Positions 1 to 8,490 of a stretch of DNA of 45,791 nt are shown here, one piece after another. The DNA is from Hyphomicrobiales bacterium (GTDB taxonomy: Bacteria > Pseudomonadota > Alphaproteobacteria > Rhizobiales > Rhizobiaceae). Numbering within the stretch: position 1 is the stretch's first letter; each line of letters opens with the position of its first letter. The DNA lies in contig UCNG01000002.1 in the NCBI GenBank assembly GCA_900473915.1, positions 1 to 45,791 on the forward strand. The letters run 5' to 3'. A program made the position numbers and the translations under genes. Under the pieces are notes generated by a model. It was not told the origin of the DNA, made no database searches, and saw nothing but the letters and a program-made list of their open reading frames with translations.

Positions 1-1005
1 GGCGCTGGCTACTTCTACATTCCAGGCACCGAAACCTGCCTGCGCATCCATGGCTACGTTCGTTACGACGCCAAGGGCGGCGACCGCGTTTACGCTCGTT
101 CGCTGGGCGACATCGAGCGCGACACCTGGGGCAAGAACGCCCGTGCAACGCTTCGTTTCTCGACCGCTTCGGAAACCGAACTCGGCACCCTGAAGACGTT
201 CACCGAACTGCGTTACAACTGGAACGGCGGCGGCGACGGCGAAGAAGAAGCATACGGCTCGAGCGAAAACAGCTCGCTGCGTTATGCTTACATCCAGCTC
301 GGCGGTCTGCGCGTTGGTCTCGACGAATCGGCTTTCGTAACCTTCCCTGGTTACCTCGGCAACGTCATCAACGACGACGTGATCCTCGCTGGCGGCTACC
401 GCACCAACCTCATCAGCTACACCTTCACCGGCGGCAACGGCTTCTCGGCCATCCTGTCGCTTGAAGAAGGCGGCAACGGCGACTCCGACGTTGACGTAAC
501 GCTCAAGGACTACACGCCGCACGTTGTTGGCGGTCTGAAGTACGCTGGCGGCTGGGGCTCGATCGCTGGTGTTGTCGCTTACGACGCCCGCAACGAAGAG
601 TGGGCTGGTAAGGTCCGCGCCGACGTCAACATTACCGACCGTTTCTCGGTTTGGGTAATGGGCGGTTACAAGTCCAACGACGACAACTACTACGTCACGC
701 AGGAATTTGCTGACGGCAGCTGGCGCGGTATCCGCCGTATCGACTCGTTCTACGGCACCTGGGGCGGCGATTGGGCCGTTTGGGGCGGCGCAGCGTTCAA
801 GGCAACCGAAAAGGCTACCTTCAACGTTCAGGTCGCTTACGAAGATGCAGAAACCTTCGCAGCAACCGCAAACGTTGCTTACGAATTGGTTCCTGGCTTC
901 ACCATCACGCCGGAAGTTTCCTACACCAAGTGGAACGACAAGCACTCTGAACTCAAGGGTGAAGATGCTTGGCAGGGCATGGTTCGCTTCCAGCGCTCGT
1001 TCTAA
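1..1005 (+). CDS. omp2: Omp2-family outer-membrane porin, 5' end outside the window
   Basis: The frame is open from base 1 to the TAA at 1003-1005, so 334 C-terminal residues are visible and the signal peptide and first strands are missing. The visible start reads [19 protein letters not shown], which is the hallmark opening of mature Omp2a/Omp2b porins of Brucella and Ochrobactrum. Alternating aromatic and hydrophobic strand patterns follow, with acidic, Gly-rich loops (for example around residues 75-90), and the protein ends in Phe (RFQRSF), the usual BamA-recognised C-terminal signature of outer-membrane barrels. By family knowledge it is a trimeric general porin for small hydrophilic solutes. 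A strong terminator follows directly. Brucella carries two neighbouring copies (omp2a and omp2b); which copy this is cannot be decided here. Confidence 0.93.
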   Translation, partial: GAGYFYIPGTETCLRIHGYVRYDAKGGDRVYARSLGDIERDTWGKNARATLRFSTASETELGTLKTFTELRYNWNGGGDGEEEAYGSSENSSLRYAYIQLGGLRVGLDESAFVTFPGYLGNVINDDVILAGGYRTNLISYTFTGGNGFSAILSLEEGGNGDSDVDVTLKDYTPHVVGGLKYAGGWGSIAGVVAYDARNEEWAGKVRADVNITDRFSVWVMGGYKSNDDNYYVTQEFADGSWRGIRRIDSFYGTWGGDWAVWGGAAFKATEKATFNVQVAYEDAETFAATANVAYELVPGFTITPEVSYTKWNDKHSELKGEDAWQGMVRFQRSF

Positions 1006-1027
1006 TCCCTTCGGGATTGTTCAAAAG

Positions 1028-1060
1028 AACCCGGCAGCATCGCTGCCGGGTTTTTTGTTT
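1028..1060 (+). terminator. Rho-independent terminator of the porin gene
   Basis: A perfect 11-bp stem (arms 1028-1038 and 1042-1052) with a 3-base loop is followed by a T-rich run. It lies 22 bases after the porin stop codon. Confidence 0.92.
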
Positions 1061-1179
1061 TTCGATTTTCACGGTTGTGACCTTGCTTTCACCGGAAACT
1101 CAGTCTTTGTACGGATAAGAAAGCGATACGTGTTTCGTCGCTTCGCTTCCGATCATTTCCAGCGTGGAGACGCCACGAC

Positions 1180-1827
1180 ATGTTCAAATGGTTTTGGCCC
1201 GGCATAACGTGGACCGCAGCGCTGACGGCGCTTGCCCTCTGGTTCGGTGCGGACCGGGTTGAGACGGATATCGCGACGCGCACCGGCGAGGCACTCGCTC
1301 CATTCGTGTGGGCGGGCTTTGATGTGGACGGTCGCGATGTCACGCTGAAGGGCATTGCGCCCGATCCAGAAGTACAGTCTGCTGCCAAAGATGCGCTGGA
1401 AAAGGTATGGGGGCTTCGCGAGGTCACCGATCTGACGAGCGTTCTACCGCTCGTGTCGCCCTACGCATTGCAGATAAAGAAGAGTGCTGACGGAATTGTC
1501 CTGTCCGGTTCCGTGCCGGATAATGACGTAAGAGACCGAATCATGACTGCCGCTGAAAGTGCGGCTCCGGGCATTCCGCTTGACGATCAAATGGCGGTAG
1601 GCCGCGGCAGCCCGCCGGACTTTGCTGATTCGGTGGAGTTTTCTCTGCAACTCCTGTCGGGATTGCGGGAAGGGGAGATCGGGATTTCCGATCGCAATAT
1701 TTCGATCAAGGGCAGGGCAGCAGACGCAGCAAGCTATCAAAAGCTTCAGGCTCGATTGAGTTCTTCGCTTCCCTTCGGTCTGAAGGCTGAACGGGTTGAG
1801 ATTGGCGAAGCTGAGCCTTCACAGTGA
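1180..1827 (+). CDS. BON-repeat envelope protein, apparently lacking an OmpA domain
   Basis: This 215-residue protein starts with a short charged stretch and a hydrophobic segment (residues about 4-23) that is a membrane anchor or uncleaved signal. The rest shows two or three BON-like repeats: GRDVTLKGIAP at about 51-61, DGIVLSGSVP at about 104-113, and DRNISIKGRA at about 171-180, each a beta-hairpin followed by an amphipathic helix. Rhizobial relatives I know have the same N-terminal architecture but continue into a C-terminal OmpA-like peptidoglycan-binding domain. Here the frame stops after the BON region, so the protein looks like a short version. It is likely periplasmic and membrane attached. 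It is followed by a tiny membrane peptide gene and an HHH-domain gene on the same strand. Exact function unknown. Confidence 0.75.
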   Translation: MFKWFWPGITWTAALTALALWFGADRVETDIATRTGEALAPFVWAGFDVDGRDVTLKGIAPDPEVQSAAKDALEKVWGLREVTDLTSVLPLVSPYALQIKKSADGIVLSGSVPDNDVRDRIMTAAESAAPGIPLDDQMAVGRGSPPDFADSVEFSLQLLSGLREGEIGISDRNISIKGRAADAASYQKLQARLSSSLPFGLKAERVEIGEAEPSQ

Positions 1828-1971
1828 GCAAGGCCGGTCCGATTTGGAATTCATCTCCGCCAGTTTTCTGTTCGGAATTGACAGCCCGCCTGTTCGGGCC
1901 TTTCCTTTCGCACTATGAATAGGCATAGCGGAGCATATGTTCCGTTTCCGGAATAGAAAGCGGACCTGACA

Positions 1972-2061
1972 ATGCTTTATTTAGCCGTATCGTTTTGGCC
2001 GGTTCTCGTCGTGGCGGTTCTGATCGGCGCGGTTGTGGGCTGGCTGACCGGTTCGAAGTAG
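1972..2061 (+). CDS. 29-residue single-pass membrane peptide
   Basis: ATG at 1972 opens a 29-codon frame ending in TAG at 2059-2061. Residues 2-25 form one continuous hydrophobic helix with aromatic residues at its edges (Phe8-Trp9-Pro10, Trp24), and the C-terminus is a short polar GSK tail. The gene sits between the BON-repeat gene and the HHH-domain gene on the same strand. I recall similarly placed very small membrane peptides next to OmpA/BON genes in Rhizobiales, which supports a real gene. The ribosome-binding site is weak (GGACCTGAC before the ATG). Function unknown; it may be a small partner of the neighbouring membrane proteins. Confidence 0.6.
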   Translation: MLYLAVSFWPVLVVAVLIGAVVGWLTGSK

Positions 2062-2141
2062 TGGTTGCAAATTTGGGGCGGGGAAAATTAACGGCGAATA
2101 TGTTCGTCGGGCTTGAGTAATTTGGAGTACGAGGAAACCAT

Positions 2142-2798
2142 ATGCCGTTGCTGATTGTTCAACTGGCTGTTCTTGTTGCCATCGCTTTTATTGTCGGCTG
2201 CCTTCTCGGCCGCTTCGTCAGGCGCAGAAACGCTGCAGTCCCGGACCGCGAACGCACAATCATAGCCGCAGCACGCGCCACATTGCCCGTCGAAGAAAAG
2301 CAGGAAACGGCCAAGGAAGCTGAAGCACCGGCGAAAGCCGAAGGCCCCAGGATCTCACCGCAGCCGAGCGAGCCGCAGACGCTTTCGGTCAAAGTCGTGC
2401 CCGAGGCAGAAGTGGTTGGAAACTGGCCTTTGCAAGCCGAAAGCCAGGAGGCCGATGCGGAGCCGGTTCTCGATCCGGGCCGTCCAGAGCTTCTTGAAGC
2501 TGCACGTCGTGGAAAAGCTGATGATCTCACCGTCATAAAAGGTATCGGTCGGGCCGTTCAGGGATTGCTCAACGGTATCGGCGTATTTCATTACGACCAG
2601 ATTGCCAGCTGGAACGACGAAGAATCGCGCTGGATTGAGCGAAATATAGGTTTTCCGCGCCGGGTGGAGCGCGAGGATTGGATCGCGCAAGCCGCAAAAC
2701 TGGTGAATGCAGCGAACAAAGCCAGTGCCAGGCATGCGGAAAAGCCGCGAAAGGCGACCAAACCCAAACCGCGACGGACAAAAAAAGCAGGCGAATGA
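2142..2798 (+). CDS. Membrane-anchored helix-hairpin-helix (H3TH-like) protein
   Basis: The 218-residue product has an N-terminal transmembrane helix (residues 5-25) followed by a basic stop-transfer cluster (RFVRRR). A low-complexity Ala/Glu/Pro linker spans residues about 40-110. A C-terminal domain at about 125-188 contains DDLTVIKGIG at 128-137. This domain is the small helix-3-turn-helix unit annotated in COG3743 (predicted 5' DNA nuclease, flap-endonuclease-like) and is also found fused to NuoE in alphaproteobacteria. The tail is Lys/Arg-rich. The cytoplasmic domain may bind nucleic acid or simply be a protein-interaction fold; no catalytic residues of a nuclease can be recognised. It is preceded by AGTACGAGGAAACC, which offers a reasonable ribosome-binding site (GAGGAA). 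Confidence 0.75.
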   Translation: MPLLIVQLAVLVAIAFIVGCLLGRFVRRRNAAVPDRERTIIAAARATLPVEEKQETAKEAEAPAKAEGPRISPQPSEPQTLSVKVVPEAEVVGNWPLQAESQEADAEPVLDPGRPELLEAARRGKADDLTVIKGIGRAVQGLLNGIGVFHYDQIASWNDEESRWIERNIGFPRRVEREDWIAQAAKLVNAANKASARHAEKPRKATKPKPRRTKKAGE

Positions 2799-2815
2799 GC
2801 CTGCTTTTTCTTTGT
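2782..2815. terminator. Bidirectional terminator between convergent genes
   Basis: Arms 2782-2792 and 2799-2809 form a perfect 11-bp stem (AAAAAGCAGGC with its complement) around a 6-base loop. The stop codon of the HHH gene (2796-2798) lies in the loop. A and T runs on both sides fit termination of both the HHH gene and the convergent transglycosylase gene. Confidence 0.88.
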
Positions 2816-2831
2816 CTTTTAATATTCTCGC

Positions 2832-4970
2832 TTAACGCCGGCCGTAAATCAGGTCAGCCTGGATATCGGCGCTGCCGGTCAGTCGGGCCTTGTATACCTC
2901 GTAGTTTTCCATCACCCGCTGAACGTAGTTTCGTGTCTCGGAATACGGGATGCGCTCTATCCAGTCGACCACCTGATCAATGGGCTTGCCGCGCGGATCG
3001 CCGTATTTCTCGATCCATTCCGATGCGCGGCGGGGGCCGGCATTGTATCCGGCGAAGGTGAGCACGTATGACCCGTTGAAACGGTCGAGCTGTTCTCCGA
3101 GGAAATGGGCGCCAAGCGTGGCATTGTATCCTGCGTCCGTCGTGAGACGCGGTGCGGAGAAGCTCATGCCGTTACGGGTCGCCACATTCTTCGCTGTTGC
3201 GGGCATCAATTGCAGCAAGCCGCGTGCCCCGGCCTTAGAAACAGCACCAACGTTGAACTCGCTTTCCTGCCGGGCAATTGCATAGGCAAGGGCTTTGCCT
3301 GATCCGCTTATATTGGCGCTTGCCGGGATTGCGCCAAGCGGATGCGACAGGGCACCGACGTCGAGGCCGCGCAACGCAGCATTTTTGCCGACGCGCAGAG
3401 CCAGATAATGATTCTCGTTGCGTTCAGCCATGACCGCCAGCAGGGCCAGTTCGCCTACACTGTCGAGCTCCTGCGACAGCTGGTTATAGAGCGTGGTTGC
3501 CCGACTGCTGTAGCCCACCTGCTCCAACCGCTTGATTGCCTGTACCGCAGGGCGGCCGGCAAAACGCGTACGATCTGCCTCGGTTGGCTTCGGGTAGATG
3601 AGTTCCGGTGCTTTTTCGCTTAGTTTGGCTGCTGAAAGCTGCCCGTAGAATGTCGTGCCGAAATGAGCGGAACGGCGATAATAGTCGCGGGCATCGCCAC
3701 CGGAACCGGCTTCAGCGGATCGCCCGAGCCAGTAGAAGGCACGGGACGCCGAAATTGGACGGGAAGAAATTTCTGCGATTCTGGCAAAATGTGGCGCAGC
3801 CGTTTTCGGCTGGTTCAGGGCGCGGAGCGCATACCATCCGGCATGGAATTCCGCTTCTGCGGCCATGGTGGGCGATTCGGCTGCATGGGCCGAAACCAGC
3901 TTGTAGGCGAGCTGCGGCTTTCCAAGATCAAGCAGTTCTCGTGAAAGGATGCGGCGTTCGACCCACCATGCATCCGGATCGACAAGCGCCGACGCCTGAC
4001 GCGGAGCTTTCAGCATGAGGTCTGTCGCTTCATTGTAGCGTTCGGCACGACGCAGATAGCGAATCTTCAGAAACTGATAGGCGGCATTGCCCTGCCAGCT
4101 GCGGTCGACATCCGCTATCGCCTTGGCGGCATTCGGAGATTTTTGTGCAACTGCCGCAAAGGCATTATAGAGCGATTGCGCCTGTGCAGGGCCTGCGAGC
4201 AGCTTTGCCGACTGCATGCGGTCATTATAGAGAGAGCGCAGAATGCGGCGCTGATGATCCTCGCGGGTCAGGACTCCCGAGAACTCTTTCAGTATCTTTT
4301 GCTCGTCTTCGGCAGAAAGACGCTGCGTAGCCCACCACGGCGAAAGCAGCTCTCGCGCTTTGGCGGCATTGCCGGTGCCGATATAGGCGCGGGCAAGCAC
4401 AATCATGCCTTCGGTAGTCTCTGGCCGCCTATTGCCGAGCGATGCGATGACGGTTGCAGCGGCCGGATTTTCCTTGAGCAGAGCCCGCTCGGAATTGCGC
4501 CGCAGGACTGGAGTTCCCGGCCAGCCGCGCAGTTCTGCAACCGCCGTGGCGATTTCAGCGCTCGGAACGCTGTCGAGACCGGAAGTGGCAATTGCCCAGG
4601 TCAATATCTGGCGGTCAAGCGAACCATGCGGCATTCCATTACGGAATGCAATCGCGCTCGCAACGTCTCGGGAGGAGAGGGCGTCAAGGCCGCTCTTGAG
4701 CGTTCCGCCTATCGCGGCCGGATTTTCCATGCGGCTGACTGCTGACGTCATGACCGGATCGGGCGTATTCGGGCGCGGTTTCGGCGTCACAAGATTCATC
4801 GGCGACTGATGTGTCGCGGTCGGCGCAAACGGGCGCGCGAGTGGAGTTGGAATATCTGTCGGTAGCGACGATTGCGCGAGCGAAATCACCGGCTGCAAGG
4901 CAACCGCAACAATGCAACTCGCGAGGAGCGCTTTTTTCTTCAAGGATATCGCTGCGGCGTGTTTTGACAT
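2832..4970 (-). CDS. slt: Soluble lytic murein transglycosylase (Slt type)
   Basis: The 712-residue precursor has a Sec signal peptide (Lys-rich start, hydrophobic core at about 14-31). A long alpha-helical superhelical region follows, with TPR-like repeats characteristic of Slt70, and then a C-terminal SLT domain. The catalytic motif AIARQESEFN places the presumed general acid Glu at residue 569, followed by GLLQLMPATA and FAGYNAGP, which are standard SLT domain signatures. By family knowledge it cleaves the MurNAc-GlcNAc bond to give 1,6-anhydro products in the periplasm. It is divergent from dapA. The length slightly exceeds E. coli Slt70 because of a Pro-rich stretch after the signal peptide. 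The final residues, DLIYGRR, end just before the shared terminator. Confidence 0.93.
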   Translation of the reverse strand: MSKHAAAISLKKKALLASCIVAVALQPVISLAQSSLPTDIPTPLARPFAPTATHQSPMNLVTPKPRPNTPDPVMTSAVSRMENPAAIGGTLKSGLDALSSRDVASAIAFRNGMPHGSLDRQILTWAIATSGLDSVPSAEIATAVAELRGWPGTPVLRRNSERALLKENPAAATVIASLGNRRPETTEGMIVLARAYIGTGNAAKARELLSPWWATQRLSAEDEQKILKEFSGVLTREDHQRRILRSLYNDRMQSAKLLAGPAQAQSLYNAFAAVAQKSPNAAKAIADVDRSWQGNAAYQFLKIRYLRRAERYNEATDLMLKAPRQASALVDPDAWWVERRILSRELLDLGKPQLAYKLVSAHAAESPTMAAEAEFHAGWYALRALNQPKTAAPHFARIAEISSRPISASRAFYWLGRSAEAGSGGDARDYYRRSAHFGTTFYGQLSAAKLSEKAPELIYPKPTEADRTRFAGRPAVQAIKRLEQVGYSSRATTLYNQLSQELDSVGELALLAVMAERNENHYLALRVGKNAALRGLDVGALSHPLGAIPASANISGSGKALAYAIARQESEFNVGAVSKAGARGLLQLMPATAKNVATRNGMSFSAPRLTTDAGYNATLGAHFLGEQLDRFNGSYVLTFAGYNAGPRRASEWIEKYGDPRGKPIDQVVDWIERIPYSETRNYVQRVMENYEVYKARLTGSADIQADLIYGRR

Positions 4971-5367
4971 TGGCTAACTAGAACAAAGACTTGGTTGATG
5001 CGCAATATGTTGTTGAAATCAGGCTTTTCTTAGCCCGGCTTTTGACGGTTTATTTCGCCATTGAAGTTAGGTCCTGACCCTAGGCTCAAGGAATGAATCT
5101 ATCCTTAATAAAGCGTTATCTCCGATCTTCGCTGGCACAGACCTTCCGCGACGTTTGATGTTCTTTTAATCAATCCGGCCTATCATCGGCAGTGCAAGGA
5201 ACTAGCAACAAATTTTGCCGCAAAACTGCCGCATTGCGCCTGTTTTGCCAGCATACCCCGCTTGCTCCACTCGTGCTGCAAGACTATTGTGCAACGCCTC
5301 TACCTGGTCACATGCCCAAGATGATCGGGGAATGAGGTCCCGTCTTTCTTTTCTCAGGAGTTCACTA
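4971..5367. other. Intergenic spacer between divergent slt and dapA
   Basis: These 397 bases separate two divergent genes and must carry both promoters. I see AT-rich stretches but no convincing operator, long inverted repeat or RNA gene. An in-frame upstream extension of dapA exists back to 5215, but it has no ribosome-binding site and no family similarity. Confidence 0.5.
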
Positions 5368-6249
5368 ATGCTGAAGGGCTCAATTACCGCGCTTGTCACG
5401 CCATTCGATTCCGAAGGAGCGTTCGACGAGAAAGCCTTTCGCGCATTCGTAAACTGGCAGATCGAAGAAGGCACCAAAGGTCTTGTTCCGGTCGGCACGA
5501 CCGGTGAAACGCCAACGTTGTCGCATGACGAGCACAAGCGCGTCATCGAGGTTTGCATCGAGGTTGCGGCTGGCCGCGTTCCCGTAATTGCCGGTGCCGG
5601 CTCCAATAACACGGTGGAAGCGATCGAGCTGGCGCAGCATGCCGAAAAGGCTGGCGCTGATGCGGTTCTCGTCGTCACGCCTTATTATAACAAGCCGAAC
5701 CAGCGCGGTCTTTACGAACATTTCTCGCGCGTGGCGCGCTCTATTTCGATCCCGCTCATCATCTACAACATTCCCGGCCGTTCGGTCATCGACATGACGC
5801 CGGAAACGATGGGCGCTCTTGTTCGCGACCACAAGAATATCGTGGGCGTCAAGGATGCGACCGGCAAGATCGAACGCGTTTCGGAACAGCGTGCGACCTG
5901 CGGCAAGGATTTCATTCAGCTTTCCGGTGAAGACGCCACCGCCCTCGGCTTCAATGCCCATGGCGGGGTAGGGTGCATTTCGGTTACGTCCAATATCGCG
6001 CCGCGCCTTTGTGCCGAATTCCAGGATGCATGCCAGGCTGGTAATTTCGCCAAGGCGCTCGAATTGCAGGATCGCCTCATGCCGTTGCACAAGGCGCTCT
6101 TCATCGAGCCGAACCCTTCGGGGCCTAAATATGCCTTGTCTCGCCTTGGTCGCGTCGAAAATGTGCTGCGTTCGCCGATGGTAACGGTGGAAGCTGCGAC
6201 GGCAGAGAAGATCGATCAGGCGATGAAGCACGCGGGTCTGGTCAACTGA
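5368..6249 (+). CDS. dapA: 4-hydroxy-tetrahydrodipicolinate synthase
   Basis: DapA condenses pyruvate with aspartate semialdehyde, the committed step of diaminopimelate and lysine synthesis. The ATG at 5368 is preceded by AGGAG (5356-5360) and gives 293 residues, the normal length. Key residues align nearly one-to-one with E. coli numbering: Thr44-Thr45, Tyr107, Tyr133, Arg138 and the Schiff-base Lys at 162 (VGVKDATG). The GTTGE motif at 43-47 is intact. The longer frame starting at 5215 is rejected as the true start. A terminator follows, so dapA is probably monocistronic although smpB lies only 91 bases downstream. Confidence 0.97.
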   Translation: MLKGSITALVTPFDSEGAFDEKAFRAFVNWQIEEGTKGLVPVGTTGETPTLSHDEHKRVIEVCIEVAAGRVPVIAGAGSNNTVEAIELAQHAEKAGADAVLVVTPYYNKPNQRGLYEHFSRVARSISIPLIIYNIPGRSVIDMTPETMGALVRDHKNIVGVKDATGKIERVSEQRATCGKDFIQLSGEDATALGFNAHGGVGCISVTSNIAPRLCAEFQDACQAGNFAKALELQDRLMPLHKALFIEPNPSGPKYALSRLGRVENVLRSPMVTVEAATAEKIDQAMKHAGLVN

Positions 6250-6280
6250 CCTGCCAAGTTTACTGCTTTCGCTGATTTTT

Positions 6281-6308
6281 ACGCTCCCGTAGCTTCGGGA
6301 GCGTTTTC
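6281..6308 (+). terminator. Rho-independent terminator of dapA
   Basis: Arms 6281-6289 and 6296-6304 form a perfect 9-bp GC-rich stem with a 6-base loop, followed by TTTC. It lies 31 bases after the dapA stop. Confidence 0.85.
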
Positions 6309-6340
6309 ATTTCCGGCATTGCACATTATATGGTGCCATC

Positions 6341-6817
6341 ATGAACAAGCCCAAGAATTCTCCCGTGCGCAAGATTATCGCAGAAAACCGCAAGGCGCGC
6401 TTCAATTTTGAAATTCTCGATACGCTCGAAGCCGGTCTGGTTCTGACAGGCACCGAGGTCAAGTCGTTGCGCGCCAATCAGTCCAACATAGCCGAAAGCT
6501 ATGCGAGCTTCGAGAACGGCGAGTTCTGGCTCATCAATTCCTATATTCCGGAATATACGCAGGGCAATCGTTTCAACCACGAGCCACGGCGCTTGCGCAA
6601 ACTGCTCGTCAGCAAGCGCGAAATGTCCCGTCTGTTCAACTCCGTATCACGCGACGGGATGACCGTGGTGCCATTGAAGCTTTACTTCAATGATCGGGGC
6701 CGGGCTAAGCTGGAATTGGCGCTGGCGCGAGGCAAAAAGACTCACGACAAGCGCGAGACTGAAAAGAAGCGCGACTGGAATCGCGAAAAGGCTCGCTTGA
6801 TGCGTGACAAGGGATAA
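6341..6817 (+). CDS. smpB: SsrA-binding protein SmpB
   Basis: SmpB binds tmRNA and the stalled ribosome in trans-translation. The 158-residue length is typical. The family signatures are all present: [18 protein letters not shown] near the N-terminus, [10 protein letters not shown] at about 35-44, [19 protein letters not shown] in the OB-fold core, and a basic C-terminal tail ([19 protein letters not shown]) that folds into the decoding centre. The tmRNA gene itself is not in this window. It ends close to a hairpin shared with the convergent uracil-DNA glycosylase gene. Confidence 0.97.
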   Translation: MNKPKNSPVRKIIAENRKARFNFEILDTLEAGLVLTGTEVKSLRANQSNIAESYASFENGEFWLINSYIPEYTQGNRFNHEPRRLRKLLVSKREMSRLFNSVSRDGMTVVPLKLYFNDRGRAKLELALARGKKTHDKRETEKKRDWNREKARLMRDKG

Positions 6818-6829
6818 ATATCGGCAAAG

Positions 6830-6855
6830 AAAGAGCGCTTCAGGCGCTCTTTTGA
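6830..6855. terminator. Bidirectional terminator between smpB and the UDG gene
   Basis: Perfect 9-bp arms at 6830-6838 and 6844-6852 enclose a 5-base loop. T runs lie on the plus side and, read in reverse, on the minus side. The stop codon of the minus-strand gene (6840-6842) falls inside the hairpin. Confidence 0.85.
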
Positions 6856-7490
6856 TTCAGATAGTTGCGCACATTGCGAAACACGGTGCGGAACATGGCG
6901 TCGGTCAGCCGTCCGGTATTCGTGTTATAGCGTGAACAGTGATAGCTGGAGAAAATCCGCAAATTGCCGATGTCGCTCGCCTTGTCGTGACCGAACGGAT
7001 GGCGCGCTACCGGTGCTCCAAGCGCACGGACAGTCGATTGATGCGCAATCGTTCCCAGCGTGACGACGGCTTGCAGATTCGGAAACCGGGTCAGCATTGG
7101 CGACAGGAACTGGCGGCAGTTGTTGATTTCAGAGCCGATAGGCTTGTTTTCCGGTGGCACGCATCGCACCGCATTGACAATGCTGGCATCCAGCAGGCGC
7201 AGGCTGTCATCGGGGCGGGCCTCGAATTTGCCGGTCGCGAATCCGAATTCGCACAGTGTACTGTAGAGAAGATCCCCGGCATAATCGCCGGTAAAGGGGC
7301 GTCCGGTTCTGTTGGCGCCACGCAAGCCCGGTGCCAGTCCGACAATCAGGAGCCGGACATCGCTATCATGCGCAGGCAGAAATGGCGGAACCGGTGAATT
7401 GTGCCACGAAGGTTCCTTGCGCCGCCATTCCTGCAGGAAAGCATGCAGCCTTGGACAAATATCGCAATTGGGAGATGGTTCGGAAATCAT
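6840..7490 (-). CDS. Uracil-DNA glycosylase, family 5 (UDGb type)
   Basis: The 216-residue protein carries the [4Fe-4S] cysteines of family 4/5 uracil-DNA glycosylases: Cys9 and Cys12 (CDIC), Cys110 and Cys125. Active-site motif 1 is GLAPGLRGANRTG at 51-63, which matches UDGb (family 5; no acidic or Asn water-activating residue at the family 1 position) rather than family 4. Motif 2 is SYHCSRYNTNTGRLT at about 182-196. Family 5 enzymes remove uracil, hypoxanthine and related bases from DNA in base-excision repair. It lies 30 bases downstream of the NYN-domain gene on the same strand, so the two may be cotranscribed. Confidence 0.88.
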   Translation of the reverse strand: MISEPSPNCDICPRLHAFLQEWRRKEPSWHNSPVPPFLPAHDSDVRLLIVGLAPGLRGANRTGRPFTGDYAGDLLYSTLCEFGFATGKFEARPDDSLRLLDASIVNAVRCVPPENKPIGSEINNCRQFLSPMLTRFPNLQAVVTLGTIAHQSTVRALGAPVARHPFGHDKASDIGNLRIFSSYHCSRYNTNTGRLTDAMFRTVFRNVRNYLNQKSA

Positions 7491-7520
7491 GCCCTTGCAT
7501 GAACCGGCTCGACGACGGCG

Positions 7521-8096
7521 TCAATAGCTGTCGTCTAGATCATCATCCTGACGACGCGCCGGACGTTCTGACGGATCGCGACCGATCTCAGCCTTGAGCG
7601 AGACCAGATCGATGAAATGATCGGCCTGACGGCGCAGTTCATCCGAAATCATGGCGGGCTGTGTGGTCAGGGTCGAAACGACCGAAACCTTGCGGCCCTT
7701 GCGCTGAAGAGCTTCAGCGAGCGAGCGGAAATCACCATCACCGGAGAAAATTACAAAATGATCAACCGTATCGGTGAGCTGCATGGCATCCACGGTCAGC
7801 TCGATGTCCATGTTGCCCTTCACCTTGCGGCGTCCCGTGGAATCGGTAAATTCCTTGGCAGCTTTGGTGACGACCTTGTAGCCGTTGTAATCCAGCCAGT
7901 CGATCAAAGGCCGGATTGACGAATATTCCTGATCTTCAACCAGGGCGGTGTAATAATAGGCGCGGAGCAGATAGCCGCGCTTTTGAAATGCTTTCAAAAG
8001 CTTCCGATAATCAATATCGAACCCCAAGGTTTTTGAGGCAGCGTATAAATTGGCGCCATCAATAAAAAGCGCAATCTTTTCACGAGAATCGAACAT
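7521..8096 (-). CDS. NYN-domain (LabA/DUF88) putative ribonuclease
   Basis: This 191-residue protein is a PIN-like NYN domain. The conserved acidic residues that bind metal are visible: Asp13 in LFIDGANLY, Asp97 in KGNMDIELTVDA, and Asp120/Asp122 in IFSGDGDF. The C-terminus is an acidic and Arg-rich tail (PARRQDDDLDDSY). Related LabA proteins are found throughout alphaproteobacteria; the fold predicts RNA cleavage, but the substrate is not known. It is divergent from rpoZ and followed on the same strand by the uracil-DNA glycosylase. Confidence 0.85.
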   Translation of the reverse strand: MFDSREKIALFIDGANLYAASKTLGFDIDYRKLLKAFQKRGYLLRAYYYTALVEDQEYSSIRPLIDWLDYNGYKVVTKAAKEFTDSTGRRKVKGNMDIELTVDAMQLTDTVDHFVIFSGDGDFRSLAEALQRKGRKVSVVSTLTTQPAMISDELRRQADHFIDLVSLKAEIGRDPSERPARRQDDDLDDSY

Positions 8097-8233
8097 CGTG
8101 CAATATATCCACTCTACGGCCGGACGGGAGTGGACCGGCGACCGCTTATTCAGTTTGTTTTCTAAACGGCGGGTGGTATCGAATTTTACCAGTGCGTTTA
8201 TTGCCTTCTAAGGACATATCACAGAAAAACAAG

Positions 8234-8246
8234 CAACCATTGGTTG
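8234..8246. promoter_or_regulatory. Palindromic operator candidate
   Basis: CAACCA and TGGTTG flank a single central T, giving a perfect 13-base palindrome in an AT-rich stretch of the rpoZ/NYN spacer. It is the right size for a dimeric regulator site, but the binding protein is unknown. Confidence 0.3.
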
Positions 8247-8345
8247 TTATTTGCCTGCACTAAATTACCTAAGAGGGAGCCTTATATCAGTAATCTCTTT
8301 TTGGTTTATAAATTATTGTGCCGTTTCGACGCATTACGGGGTTTT

Positions 8346-8396
8346 ATGAGGCAAATCCGTGAAATCGGCGTTAATTTGCCAGATTTCATGCGGTGA
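8346..8396 (+). other. Possible 16-residue leader peptide in the rpoZ leader
   Basis: ATG at 8346 opens a 16-codon frame (MRQIREIGVNLPDFMR) ending in TGA at 8394-8396. GGGG precedes the start by 4 bases, so ribosome binding is uncertain. The frame covers four 7-base arms that can pair in two mutually exclusive ways (8350-8356 with 8374-8380, and 8360-8366 with 8382-8388). The arrangement resembles a translational or transcriptional attenuator but could be chance. Confidence 0.25.
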
Positions 8397-8490
8397 TGCA
8401 CGAGCAATTCCGCTTTTGCTTGTAATTTGGCTCCGCACGCGTTATGTGGGGAAAAATCCAATAAAGTTCGAGAAATGAAAGGGACCGCGC

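Larger units (their letters stand above)
8097..8490. other. Intergenic and leader region before rpoZ
   Basis: This 394-base spacer holds the divergent promoters of the NYN gene and rpoZ. Notable structure is a 13-base palindrome at 8234-8246 and two interleaved inverted repeats at 8350-8388, which coincide with a 16-codon open frame (8346-8396). No known RNA gene was recognised. Confidence 0.5.

Noticed and set aside
5215-5367. N-terminal extension of dapA
   Set aside because: AGGAG lies just before the ATG at 5368, and family numbering fits only that start.
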